Source of the DNA: Anaerolineales bacterium UBA7227
Lineage (GTDB): Bacteria; Chloroflexota; Anaerolineae; Anaerolineales; Villigracilaceae
Direction: 5' to 3'
Length of the DNA stretch: 9,948 nucleotides
Assembly: GCA_002473085.1 (NCBI GenBank)
Contig: DKTP01000008.1
Coordinates: forward strand, 10,862-20,809
Under the pieces are notes generated by a model that saw only the letters and a list, made by a program, of their open reading frames with translations, was not told the DNA's origin and searched no databases. Shown piece by piece: positions 1-6,666 of the stretch. Positions within the stretch are counted from its first letter, which is position 1; each line of letters begins with the position of its first letter. A program made the position numbers and the translations under genes.

Positions 1-528
1 TTCGCCCTCCTGCACGGACTCTTCCCTGCCGCGCTCTGGCCCTGGCTGGGATTCGCCGCCGCGCTGGCCGCCGTCAACGCGGACACGTGGGCGACCGAAC
101 TCGGCGTGTTGAATCCACATCCGCCGCGCATGATCACGGATCTGTCGAAGCGGGTGGAGAAGGGAACTTCGGGCGGCGTCTCCCTCGTCGGGACGGCCGC
201 GGCCCTCGCGGGGTCCGGGCTGATCGCCGCGTTCGCGGTCATCTATCCCGCGCAAGGTTGGACGCTGAACGCTGGTCACTGGTTACTGATCACTTTATCA
301 GGGCTCGCTGGCTCCCTCTTCGACTCGCTTCTCGGCGCGACCGTGCAAGCCATCTATTTCTGTCCCAAAGACCAAAAGGAGACGGAGCGTCATCCGCTCC
401 ACCTGTGCGGCGCGGAGACGGTCCACATCCGCGGCTGGAAATGGTTGACGAACGACTGGGTCAATTTCGCGTGCGGGGCCGCGGGCGCGGCCCTGGCGCT
501 GGCGGCGTTCCTGCTTCAAGCGCGGTAA
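1..528 (+). CDS. DUF92 family integral membrane protein, 3' part
   Basis: The gene is open from the first base of the window and ends at TAA 526-528, giving about 175 C-terminal residues; the start lies outside. Near the cut end the protein reads NADTWATELG, then TSGGVSLVGT, then a GSLFDSLLGATVQ-like segment and WVNFACGAAG. This order is characteristic of the DUF92 (TIGR00297) membrane family. Plant members (VTE6) are phytyl-phosphate kinases in prenyl salvage; the bacterial role is mostly inferred from them. Hydrophobic stretches at roughly residues 1-28, 58-84, 92-110 and 155-173 of the fragment fit a polytopic inner-membrane protein. Codons at 274-294 (protein GHWLLIT) consist of three degenerate heptamers, GGTCACT, GGTTACT and GATCACT, matching the array near 8381. 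No terminator is visible after the stop; the promoter of the next unit lies only about 10 bases downstream. Confidence 0.85.
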   Translation, partial: FALLHGLFPAALWPWLGFAAALAAVNADTWATELGVLNPHPPRMITDLSKRVEKGTSGGVSLVGTAAALAGSGLIAAFAVIYPAQGWTLNAGHWLLITLSGLAGSLFDSLLGATVQAIYFCPKDQKETERHPLHLCGAETVHIRGWKWLTNDWVNFACGAAGAALALAAFLLQAR

Positions 529-543
529 TTTCTGTGCTATAAT
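515..543 (+). promoter_or_regulatory. Extended -10 promoter of the leader-aspS-asnS unit
   Basis: The -10 hexamer is a perfect TATAAT at 538-543, preceded by TGC (535-537) to give the extended form TGnTATAAT. At a 17-base spacing the -35 position holds TTCAAG (515-520), a weak match to TTGACA, which is acceptable for an extended -10 promoter. Transcription should begin about 7-8 bases after the hexamer, at or next to A551, which is the A of an ATG. The promoter overlaps the end of the DUF92 gene. Confidence 0.75.
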
Positions 544-550
544 GCCGCCC

Positions 551-634
551 ATGCAAAACCTGGTCTGCTTCGCCAATTCCAACGACAATGATAATAACGC
601 CGTCCGCGGCGCTGGGCGAAGCATGGCTGGTTGA
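551..634 (+). CDS. Asn/Asp-rich regulatory leader peptide of aspS-asnS (27 aa)
   Basis: The ORF runs from ATG 551-553 to TGA 632-634 and lies wholly between the promoter and aspS. Codons 9-16 (575-598) read Asn-Ser-Asn-Asp-Asn-Asp-Asn-Asn, so seven of eight consecutive codons call for the two amino acids charged by the enzymes encoded next. A further Asn is codon 3. Both Asn codons (AAT, AAC) and both Asp codons (GAT, GAC) are used, although the neighbouring GC-rich genes mostly use the C-ending forms. There is no Shine-Dalgarno site because the ATG sits at the predicted transcript 5' end, so translation would be leaderless. The peptide has no signal sequence or recognisable domain. I infer that its translation is a sensor of charged tRNA-Asn and tRNA-Asp, as in trp, his and pheST leaders. 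It could instead be a chance ORF, but its position, codon run and RNA structure all agree. Confidence 0.82.
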   Translation: MQNLVCFANSNDNDNNAVRGAGRSMAG

Positions 635-684
635 CAGACAGCCTTAAGCATCATCCATCGCCCGACGCGAACGCGAAGGGCGAT
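566..684 (+). promoter_or_regulatory. Transcription attenuator with mutually exclusive hairpins (1:2, 2:3, 3:4)
   Basis: Segment 1 (566-574, TGCTTCGCC) pairs perfectly over 9 bp with segment 2 (615-623, GGCGAAGCA). Segment 2 (614-619, GGGCGA) can instead pair with segment 3 (658-663, TCGCCC); an alternative uses 614-618 with 659-663 plus ATGG 623-626 with CCAT 655-658. Segment 3 (657-663, ATCGCCC) can also pair with segment 4 (678-684, GGGCGAT) to form the terminator. The Asn/Asp codons lie in the loop between segments 1 and 2. A ribosome stalled there would cover segment 1 and leave segment 2 free to form the antiterminator 2:3. A ribosome that reaches the stop codon at 632 would cover roughly 614-645, masking segment 2 and letting 3:4 form. 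Without translation, 1:2 forms and 3:4 terminates. A small hairpin (GGCTG 625-629 with CAGCC 639-643) fits inside the 614-619/658-663 antiterminator. Confidence 0.78.
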
Positions 685-693
685 TTATTTTGT
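657..693 (+). terminator. Intrinsic terminator inside the aspS leader (attenuator terminator)
   Basis: A 7-bp stem, ATCGCCC (657-663) with GGGCGAT (678-684), encloses a 14-base loop in which CGC 666-668 can pair with GCG 673-675 around GAAC. The U-rich stretch TTTATTTTGT (684-693) follows directly. It lies between the leader-peptide stop (632) and the aspS start (724), so it would cut transcription before the operon. The U-run can also pair as TTTTGT (688-693) with ACAAAA (700-705). Confidence 0.75.
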
Positions 694-723
694 CTGAACA
701 CAAAACGTTTTCGGAGGCGCACC

Positions 724-2478
724 ATGTATCGAACTCACACTTGCGGCGAATTGCGCGCCAGCCACGCCGGTCAGACCGTCACGCTGGCGGGATGGGTACA
801 CCGTCGGCGCGACCACGGCGGCGTGGTCTTCATTGACCTGCGCGACCGCTATGGCTTGACGCAAGTCGTCTTCAATCCCGACCTGTCGCAGGAGGCGCTC
901 GACCTCCTGTCGGACGTGCGCGCCGAGTGGGTGCTGCAAGTCACGGGACTGGCGCGCCCGCGTCCCGAGGGCATGACCAATCCCAACATGCCGACCGGGG
1001 AGATCGAGGTCGTCGCGCAGAAGGTGGAAGCGCTCAACGCGGCCAAGCCGACTCCCCTCCTCGTCAACCGCGACAGCGACGAAAACGAAGACCTGCGCCT
1101 GAAGTACCGTTACATTGACCTGCGCCGCGAACGCATGACCCGCAACCTGGTCCTGCGTCACCGCGTGGTGAAGTTCATGCGCGACTTCATGGATCAGCGC
1201 GGCTTCATCGAAGTCGAGACGCCGATCCTGTTCAAAGCCACGCCCGAGGGGGCGCGCGACTACCTCGTGCCGTCGCGCATCCACGCGGGGATGTTCTACG
1301 CCCTGCCCCAGTCGCCGCAACAGCTCAAGCAGTTGCTGATGATCGCGGGACAGGACCGCTACTTCCAGATCGCGCGTTGTTTCCGCGATGAAGACCTGCG
1401 CGGCGACCGCCAGCCCGAGTTCTCGCAACTCGACCTCGAGATGTCCTTCGTCCAACGCGACGACGTGCTGGCGCTGGTGGAGGAACTCTACACCGCGCTG
1501 ATCCCCGCCGTCGCGCCGCACAAAAAACTCCTGTCCACGCCCTGGCCGAAGTTCTCCTACCGCGATGTCGTTGAGAAATACGGCACGGACAAGCCCGACC
1601 TGCGCTTCGGGATGGAATTAACCGACGTGAGCGACATCTTCGCAAAGAGCGATTTCAAAGTGTTCCGCTCCGCGCTGGAGGCGGGAGGCGTCGTCAAGTG
1701 CATCGTCGCGCCGGGGCGCGCGGGACTGTCTCGCAAGGAAGTGGACGCGCTGACGGAGGCCGCGAAAACGCTCGGGGCGAAGGGACTCGCCACGTTGGCC
1801 GCGACCGCCGAAGGTCCGAAGGGAACCGCCGCGAAGTTCGTCACGCCCGAGGAGGCCGACGCGGTCGCGTCGCGCGTCGGCGCGAAAATCGGGGACTTGA
1901 TCCTGTTCGCGGCGGACGCGCGCGCGGTCGTCAACAAAGTTTTGGGCGGGCTGCGTCTCGTCCTGCGCGATCAGTTGGACCTCGCCGACAAAGACGTGAT
2001 GGCTTTCGCCTGGGTGGTGGACTTCCCGATGTTCGCGTGGAACGAGGAGGAGCAGAAATGGGACACCGAACATCACCCGTTCACCATGCCGCAGGTAGAG
2101 GACCTGTCGAAGTTCGAGAGCGACCCCGCTTCGATTTTGTCGGACGCGTACGACATGGTGTGCAACGGCTATGAGATGGCGTCGGGTTCGATCCGCATCC
2201 ATCGGCGCGACATTCAGTTCAAGGTCTTTCAGCTTTTGGGCTTGAGCGACGAGCAGATCCAGAGTAAATTTGGACACATGCTCGAAGCCTTTGAGTACGG
2301 CGCGCCTCCGCACGGCGGGATGGCTCCCGGCATTGACCGTCTCATCATGCTGCTGGCGGACGAACCCAACATCCGCGAGGTGATCGCCTTCCCGAAGAAC
2401 CAGAACGGCCGCGATGTGATGGCCGACGCGCCGTCGGAAGTCGAGCCGAAGCAGTTGAAGGAATTGCACATTGAGGTT

Positions 2479-2487
<9 letters not shown>
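724..2487 (+). CDS. aspS: Aspartyl-tRNA synthetase
   Basis: Class II aminoacyl-tRNA synthetase of 587 residues, the usual bacterial length, charging tRNA-Asp (and possibly tRNA-Asn) in the cytoplasm. The start is ATG 724, with GGAGG at 713-717 six bases upstream; a TTG at 631 is rejected because it overlaps the leader ORF. Domains in order are an N-terminal OB-fold anticodon-binding domain (about 1-105), the catalytic core with motif 2 (FRDED near 220-224, followed by [14 protein letters not shown]), the bacterial GAD insertion (about 290-400), and motif 3 (PGIDRL, Arg539) followed by [14 protein letters not shown]. Residue 31 is His in RRRDHGG, and RPEG occurs near 80-83; His31 and a nearby Gly are features of non-discriminating AspRS such as that of Pseudomonas aeruginosa, whereas discriminating enzymes usually have Leu31. 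The last codons run into the repeat arm beginning at 2479. Expression is probably governed by the attenuator upstream. Confidence 0.97.
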
Positions 2488-2593
<106 letters not shown>

Positions 2594-2608
2594 CCACTTG
2601 GAGGAACC

Positions 2609-3949
2609 ATGTCAGTGATCCGCGTTGACCAAATTTCGCAATATGAAGGCCAGGAAGTGACCGTACAGGGCTGGGTCTACAACCGCACCGACAAGGGCAA
2701 ACTCGTCTTCTTGCTGGTGCGCGACGGGACGGGCTTCGTCCAATGCGTGGCGTTCAAAGGCGACCTCGACGAGGCGGTCTTCGACCAGCTCGTGCGCCTG
2801 CCGCAGGAATCGTCGGTGATCGTCACTGGTCCCGTCCGCGCGGATAAGCGCGCGCCCGGCGTCCCCGGCGGCTACGAGATCGGCGTGAAGAAGATCGAGA
2901 TCGTGCAGACCGCCGACGCGGATTACCCGATGTCGCTTAAAGATCACGGCGTGGACTTCGCGCTCGACAACCGTCACTTGTGGATTCGGATGCAGAGTCA
3001 ATGGGCGATCCTGCGCGTCCGCGCCACAGTCATGGCGGCGACGCGCGAGTGGCTCGATACGAACGGCTACGTGGAAATGTCCACGCCGATCCTGACTCCC
3101 GCCGCGGCGGAGGGGACGACGACTCTCTTCGAGACCGAGTACTTTGACGAGGGTAAAGCCTATCTCGCGCAGACGGGTCAACTCTACAACGAAGCCAACA
3201 TCTTCTCGTTCGGAAAAGTCTACTGCTTCGGCCCCACCTTCCGCGCGGAGAAGTCCAAGACGCGGCGTCACCTGACCGAGTTCTGGATGCTCGAACCGGA
3301 GATTGCCTTCTGCGACCTCGACGGATTGATGGAAATCGAAGAGCAGATGATCCAGCACATCGCCCGGCGCGTCCTGCGCGACCGCGCGGCCGAATTGAAA
3401 TTCCTCGGCCGCGACGTTTCCAAACTGGAGAGCATCCAGGCGCCGTTCCCGCGCATGTCCTACGACGACGCGGCAAAGTACCTGATCGAACTTTACGAGA
3501 AGGAGACTGATCCCGAAAGGAAGGAACTGCTCAAGTTCGAATGGGGCATGGACTTCGGCGCGCCGCACGAGGTCGAGATCACCAAACTGTACGACCAGCC
3601 CGTCTTCGTTTACGGCTATCCGAGCGCGGTCAAAGCATTTTACATGGAGCCGTGGCCGGGGCGTCCCGAAGTCTGCAAAAGCGTGGACCTGCTGGCGCCT
3701 GAGGGCTACGGCGAGATCTGCGGCGGTTCGGAGCGCATGTCCAGCCACGAAATGCTGCTGGCGCGCATCCACAAAGAGGGACTGCCCGAGGAAGCCTTCA
3801 AGTGGTATTTGGAATTGCGGAGATTCGGTTCCGTCCCCCACTCCGGGTTTGGGATGGGCGTCGAGCGCGTCACGGCGTGGATGTGCGGGATCGAACACAT
3901 CCGCGAGGCGATCCCCTTCCCGAGGACGATCAAGCGGGTGTACCCGTAG
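2609..3949 (+). CDS. asnS: Asparaginyl-tRNA synthetase
   Basis: Class IIb aminoacyl-tRNA synthetase of 446 residues that charges tRNA-Asn with asparagine in the cytoplasm. The start is ATG 2609, with GGAGG (2600-2604) four bases upstream; the 46 codons in frame before it come from the repeat array and are rejected. The N-terminal OB-fold reads GWVYNRTDKGKLVFLLVRDG. The core has PILTPAAAEGTTTLFE, then YLAQTGQLYNEA, an AsnRS signature, then motif 2 FRAEKSKTRRHLTEFW (Arg212, Glu214). Motif 3 is GFGMGVERVTAW (Arg420), followed by EAIPFPRT. From memory it resembles the Thermus AsnRS closely, including the LLAPEGYGEICGGSER segment. It is the second enzyme gene of the aspS-asnS operon, separated from aspS by a repeat hairpin. 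If the AspRS is non-discriminating, the cell would have both direct and indirect routes to Asn-tRNA. Confidence 0.96.
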   Translation: MSVIRVDQISQYEGQEVTVQGWVYNRTDKGKLVFLLVRDGTGFVQCVAFKGDLDEAVFDQLVRLPQESSVIVTGPVRADKRAPGVPGGYEIGVKKIEIVQTADADYPMSLKDHGVDFALDNRHLWIRMQSQWAILRVRATVMAATREWLDTNGYVEMSTPILTPAAAEGTTTLFETEYFDEGKAYLAQTGQLYNEANIFSFGKVYCFGPTFRAEKSKTRRHLTEFWMLEPEIAFCDLDGLMEIEEQMIQHIARRVLRDRAAELKFLGRDVSKLESIQAPFPRMSYDDAAKYLIELYEKETDPERKELLKFEWGMDFGAPHEVEITKLYDQPVFVYGYPSAVKAFYMEPWPGRPEVCKSVDLLAPEGYGEICGGSERMSSHEMLLARIHKEGLPEEAFKWYLELRRFGSVPHSGFGMGVERVTAWMCGIEHIREAIPFPRTIKRVYP

Positions 3950-3957
3950 TCCATAAA

Positions 3958-4938
3958 ATGCTGGCGCTCCATAAGTACTTGACGGCGATGGGACTGGCGG
4001 GGGCGGCGCTGCTCGCGGCCGCGTTCATCTTTTCGGACGGGCTGTGGGTCCGCCAGGGCGGCGGGGGGAACTGCGCGGCCGCCTGGTCGCCGTGCGCGTT
4101 CGCGGAAGGGGTGAGAAAAGCCCGGCCGGGCGACACAGTCCACGTCATGGGGACGATCCGCACGCCCGTTGTCATCGACGTCAGCGGGAAAGAGGGCGCG
4201 CCGATCACCTTCACCGGCGGGACGGTGGATACACTGGGAAGCGTCGAGCAAAGCGCCGTCCTCGTCACCGGCGACTGGATCGTGATAGACCGTATGGAGA
4301 TCGTCCACGGCTACGATTTCGGCATCCGCGTCAACGGCGACCACGTCACGATCAGGGCTTCCAGGATCCACGACAACGTGATGAATCCGCTTTACCGATT
4401 GAAGGACGGGAAATGCAACAGCGCGCAGCGGAGCGGCTGGGGAAGCGGACACCGTCACTATATCGGCGCAGACGACGGGCTGGTCATTGGCAACGAGGTC
4501 TACAACAACTGCGGGGAGGGGATCACGGCATTGCAGGCCAATTCGCTGCAAATCATCGGCAACACCGTCCACGACAACTTCAGCGTGGGGATCTATATCG
4601 ACTCGTCGCAGCAGGTTTACGTCCGCAACAACACCACGCGGGCGGCCAACCCCGCTTATTTCCGCAACGGCAAACCCATGCGCGGCGTCTCGCTGGGACA
4701 GGAAGCCTACGACTGGGCCCCGTTCGTCCAGATCCGCGATATCGTCATTGACGGCAACCTGTTCGACCGCGTGGGAGGCATCGCATTCTATTACGAGATA
4801 TCCGGGGCGCATCTCGAAAACGTCACCGTCGTCAACAACACGTTCCTGGGCGTTCCCGAACCGCAAATTGATTTCCCAAACCTGGCGGGGAACAAGGGAA
4901 TCGTCATCACGAACAACGCGGCCAACGCCGGCAACTAG
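3958..4938 (+). CDS. Secreted right-handed parallel beta-helix protein
   Basis: The 326-residue product starts with a hydrophobic segment (about residues 8-27) after a Lys, consistent with a signal peptide or membrane anchor. The body has repeated beta-helix rungs with N-rich turns, such as DGLVIGNEVYNNCGEGI, LQIIGNTVHDNFSVGIYI and VYVRNNTTRA, as in the pectate-lyase-like/NosD/DUF1565 fold. Such proteins bind or cleave polysaccharides, but I see no clear catalytic signature, so no enzyme activity is claimed. ATG 3958 is chosen because it precedes the whole hydrophobic segment. No Shine-Dalgarno site is visible there or before the second ATG (3988), so the start is uncertain. The gene begins 8 bases after the asnS stop with no promoter between them, which suggests readthrough or translational coupling. 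The sugar transferase gene converges on it from the other side. Confidence 0.8.
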   Translation: MLALHKYLTAMGLAGAALLAAAFIFSDGLWVRQGGGGNCAAAWSPCAFAEGVRKARPGDTVHVMGTIRTPVVIDVSGKEGAPITFTGGTVDTLGSVEQSAVLVTGDWIVIDRMEIVHGYDFGIRVNGDHVTIRASRIHDNVMNPLYRLKDGKCNSAQRSGWGSGHRHYIGADDGLVIGNEVYNNCGEGITALQANSLQIIGNTVHDNFSVGIYIDSSQQVYVRNNTTRAANPAYFRNGKPMRGVSLGQEAYDWAPFVQIRDIVIDGNLFDRVGGIAFYYEISGAHLENVTVVNNTFLGVPEPQIDFPNLAGNKGIVITNNAANAGN

Positions 4939-4945
4939 ACCCCGG

Positions 4946-4965
4946 CCCGGTCCGCGCGGGACGGG
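4946..4965. terminator. GC-rich hairpin between convergent genes, possible terminator
   Basis: CCCGGTCC (4946-4953) can pair with GGGACGGG (4958-4965) around a GCGC loop, with one mismatch and one wobble. It lies in the 56-base gap between two convergent genes, where a bidirectional terminator would be useful. No T-run follows on either strand, so termination is uncertain. Confidence 0.25.
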
Positions 4966-4994
4966 ACGCGGGACGCGGCTTCCCCGACGGGAAC

Positions 4995-5657
4995 CTAGTG
5001 GGCGCCGCGCTGCTGGAGGACGGCAAAGACTGTCCAAAAGAGGATGTTCAGGTCGAACCAGAGGCTTCGCCGCTCGATGTAGGCGATGTCGAGGCGGAGA
5101 CGGTCGTCGAATTCCATGGAGGCCCGTCCGACAATCTGCCAGAGACCGGTCAGGCCGGGCAGCACATCCAAACGCTCGGTGTGCCAAAGCTGGTAGGTGT
5201 CCGCGCCGAAGGAGGTGGGACGCGGCCCCACCAGGCTCATCTCCCCGCGCAGCACGTTGAAGAGTTGCGGAATCTCGTCGAGGCTGCTCTTACGCAGGAA
5301 CTTCCCCAGCGGGGTGATGCGGGGATCGTTGGTGATCTTGAAATCAGGCCACTTCAATTCGTTCAGGTGGGCGTATTTCGCCTTGAGTTCCTCGGCATTC
5401 GGCACCATGGAGCGGAACTTGTACATCGGAAAGCGCCGCCCGCTGCGGCCGGTCCGATATTGGACGAAAATGGCCGGCGCGCCCGGGGAGGTGATCTTGA
5501 TCAGCAGCGCGATGACGGCGATCAGCAGCAGCCAAAACGGCATGGACAGGATCACGATCAACAGATCGAGAAACCGCTTGGAGACATAATACGCCCGCCC
5601 GGTCAACACCCGGCGTTTTGGGTCAAATTTTCTGATCCAAGCGTAGTCAAGTTTCAT
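4995..5657 (-). CDS. Polyprenyl-phosphate sugar-1-phosphate transferase (bacterial sugar transferase family)
   Basis: This 220-residue protein matches the catalytic module of the bacterial sugar transferase family (PF02397; WcaJ/WbaP/PglC-type). These enzymes move a sugar-1-phosphate from a nucleotide sugar onto undecaprenyl phosphate and so prime exopolysaccharide or O-antigen synthesis. A hydrophobic membrane segment spans about residues 29-55. Then come VQYRTGRSGRRFPMYKFRSM (66-84), RKSSLDEIPQLFNVLRGEMS (122-141) with the family Asp127-Glu128 pair, SLVGPRP (141-147) and LPGLTGLWQIVGR (166-178). The short length puts it in the monotopic small class, without the N-terminal transmembrane region of WbaP. 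ATG 5657 has only a weak upstream purine patch. It lies 21 bases after the degenerate-GGDEF gene on the same strand and is probably cotranscribed. The sugar specificity cannot be read from the sequence. Confidence 0.93.
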   Translation of the reverse strand: MKLDYAWIRKFDPKRRVLTGRAYYVSKRFLDLLIVILSMPFWLLLIAVIALLIKITSPGAPAIFVQYRTGRSGRRFPMYKFRSMVPNAEELKAKYAHLNELKWPDFKITNDPRITPLGKFLRKSSLDEIPQLFNVLRGEMSLVGPRPTSFGADTYQLWHTERLDVLPGLTGLWQIVGRASMEFDDRLRLDIAYIERRSLWFDLNILFWTVFAVLQQRGAH

Positions 5658-5678
5658 GGTCCGACAGGCGGGTAGCTT

Positions 5679-6575
5679 TCACTGGGAATCCGTCAACGGG
5701 CTGGCGGCGGTTCGGTCTTCGACGTCAGCCGGGAGCGCCTCCCGAGACTCCAACGCCGGCGCCGGCTGAGACAGCCGCTGCTCGGCGCGTTCGATCAATT
5801 CGTCGAAGGTCAAGGCTTCGTCGGGGAAGGAGGCCGACCCCCAGATCACGTCCGCGCCCGTGTGTTCCAAAACGGCGCGGCGGATCCTCTCCCCAAATAT
5901 GGCGGAGTTTTCCACGGTCGTCTCCGGGCAGAGCAACACAAAGCGGCCGTTTCGGTCGCGCAGGATCAGGTCGGTTTCTCGGGCGCGCTCGCTCACGATC
6001 TGTCCGATGCGCGCGATGGCGAAGCGGCGCAGCAGGTCACGTTGTAAACCATCCAGTTGTTTCGTAACCAGGTCGGACCTGCCTTTGACCAGTTCCACGA
6101 TCAAGACCGAAAGCGAGTGGTGATAACGGCGTGAACGGGTCAACTCCGCGCTGACGCGGTCCTGGGCCTGCGAAAATTCCAAAGTGCGATTCGGGTATGT
6201 GGTGGCCGCCAGCTCCTCGAACAGTTCGCCCATCGTCCGCAAATGACGACCGAGGTCAAAGGCCAGCCCGGCGGAAATCGCCACCAAAATAAACTGGATA
6301 CCCAGAATCTGGATATCCAGAGAAGGATGATAAATCCTCCAATAGAAAAACCACGTCAACACATAAATAGCGGACCAGAACAACAAATAGGCATAGATGG
6401 AAAAATTCGTGACGAGCGGAACGAACAGCCCGAATAAAGCCGCCAGGGCGAACAACACGAAAAATGTCGGCGTGAAATTCAGCACATTTTCTTCGATGTA
6501 CGTCACCTGCGCCAGTCCCAGCACGATAATTACATACGCAAAAAACAGAAAAATGGAATTTCTAAGATTGGACAT
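5679..6575 (-). CDS. Membrane protein with degenerate GGDEF domain and retained I-site
   Basis: The 298-residue protein has about four hydrophobic segments (residues 7-24, 35-56, 60-79 and 88-107). A linker helix follows and then, from about 130 to 270, a GGDEF-like domain. The domain keeps typical features: RTLEFSQAQDRVSAELTRSRRYHHSLSVLIVEL at its start, in place of the usual F-hD-hDxFK segment, and RFVLLCPET after the signature loop. The signature loop itself reads RNGRF (208-212) instead of GGDEF, so diguanylate cyclase activity is unlikely. RETD (199-202) lies exactly five residues before it, the position of the RxxD inhibitory site that binds c-di-GMP. The tail after about 270 is Pro/Ala/Glu-rich. 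I infer a c-di-GMP receptor, similar in logic to PelD, acting on the adjacent sugar transferase. ATG 6575 lies 6 bases after a TATAAT box, so the mRNA is probably leaderless. Confidence 0.75.
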   Translation of the reverse strand: MSNLRNSIFLFFAYVIIVLGLAQVTYIEENVLNFTPTFFVLFALAALFGLFVPLVTNFSIYAYLLFWSAIYVLTWFFYWRIYHPSLDIQILGIQFILVAISAGLAFDLGRHLRTMGELFEELAATTYPNRTLEFSQAQDRVSAELTRSRRYHHSLSVLIVELVKGRSDLVTKQLDGLQRDLLRRFAIARIGQIVSERARETDLILRDRNGRFVLLCPETTVENSAIFGERIRRAVLEHTGADVIWGSASFPDEALTFDELIERAEQRLSQPAPALESREALPADVEDRTAASPLTDSQ

Positions 6576-6581
6576 GGGCGC

Positions 6582-6587
6582 ATTATA
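6582..6587 (-). promoter_or_regulatory. -10 box of a leaderless promoter
   Basis: On the minus strand the sequence reads TATAAT followed by six bases (GCGCCC) and then ATG of the degenerate-GGDEF gene at 6575. Transcription would start at or within a base of that ATG. No good -35 is seen at 17 bases. The arrangement mirrors the aspS leader promoter, where TATAAT is seven bases from ATG. Confidence 0.65.
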
Positions 6588-6621
6588 ACGTATGCAAAGC
6601 GCGCGCTCGGGGGCAATTTCG

Positions 6622-6630
6622 TGTCATAAT
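6622..6630 (+). promoter_or_regulatory. Extended -10 promoter of the lipoprotein gene
   Basis: TGTCATAAT (6622-6630) fits an extended -10 element with five of six hexamer positions. The start of transcription would fall near 6637, leaving about 30 bases of untranslated leader that contain AAAGGAG (6653-6659), seven bases before ATG 6667. It is divergent from the promoter at 6582-6587. Confidence 0.55.
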
Positions 6631-6666
6631 AACCGCGCCAGCCGCCATCCCGAAAGGAGATAGACC

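Noticed and set aside
631..723. A 31-residue N-terminal extension of AspRS from TTG 631
   Set aside because: It overlaps the leader stop and the terminator, is not seen in AspRS proteins, and ATG 724 has a well-placed GGAGG.
551..723. T-box riboswitch upstream of aspS
   Set aside because: No T-box consensus (AGGGUGGNACCGCG-like) and no specifier-loop architecture; the segments fit a translated attenuator instead.
3706..5187. Long minus-strand open frame of about 490 codons opposite asnS and the beta-helix gene
   Set aside because: It is a GC-driven shadow of real genes, without recognisable domains or a ribosome site.
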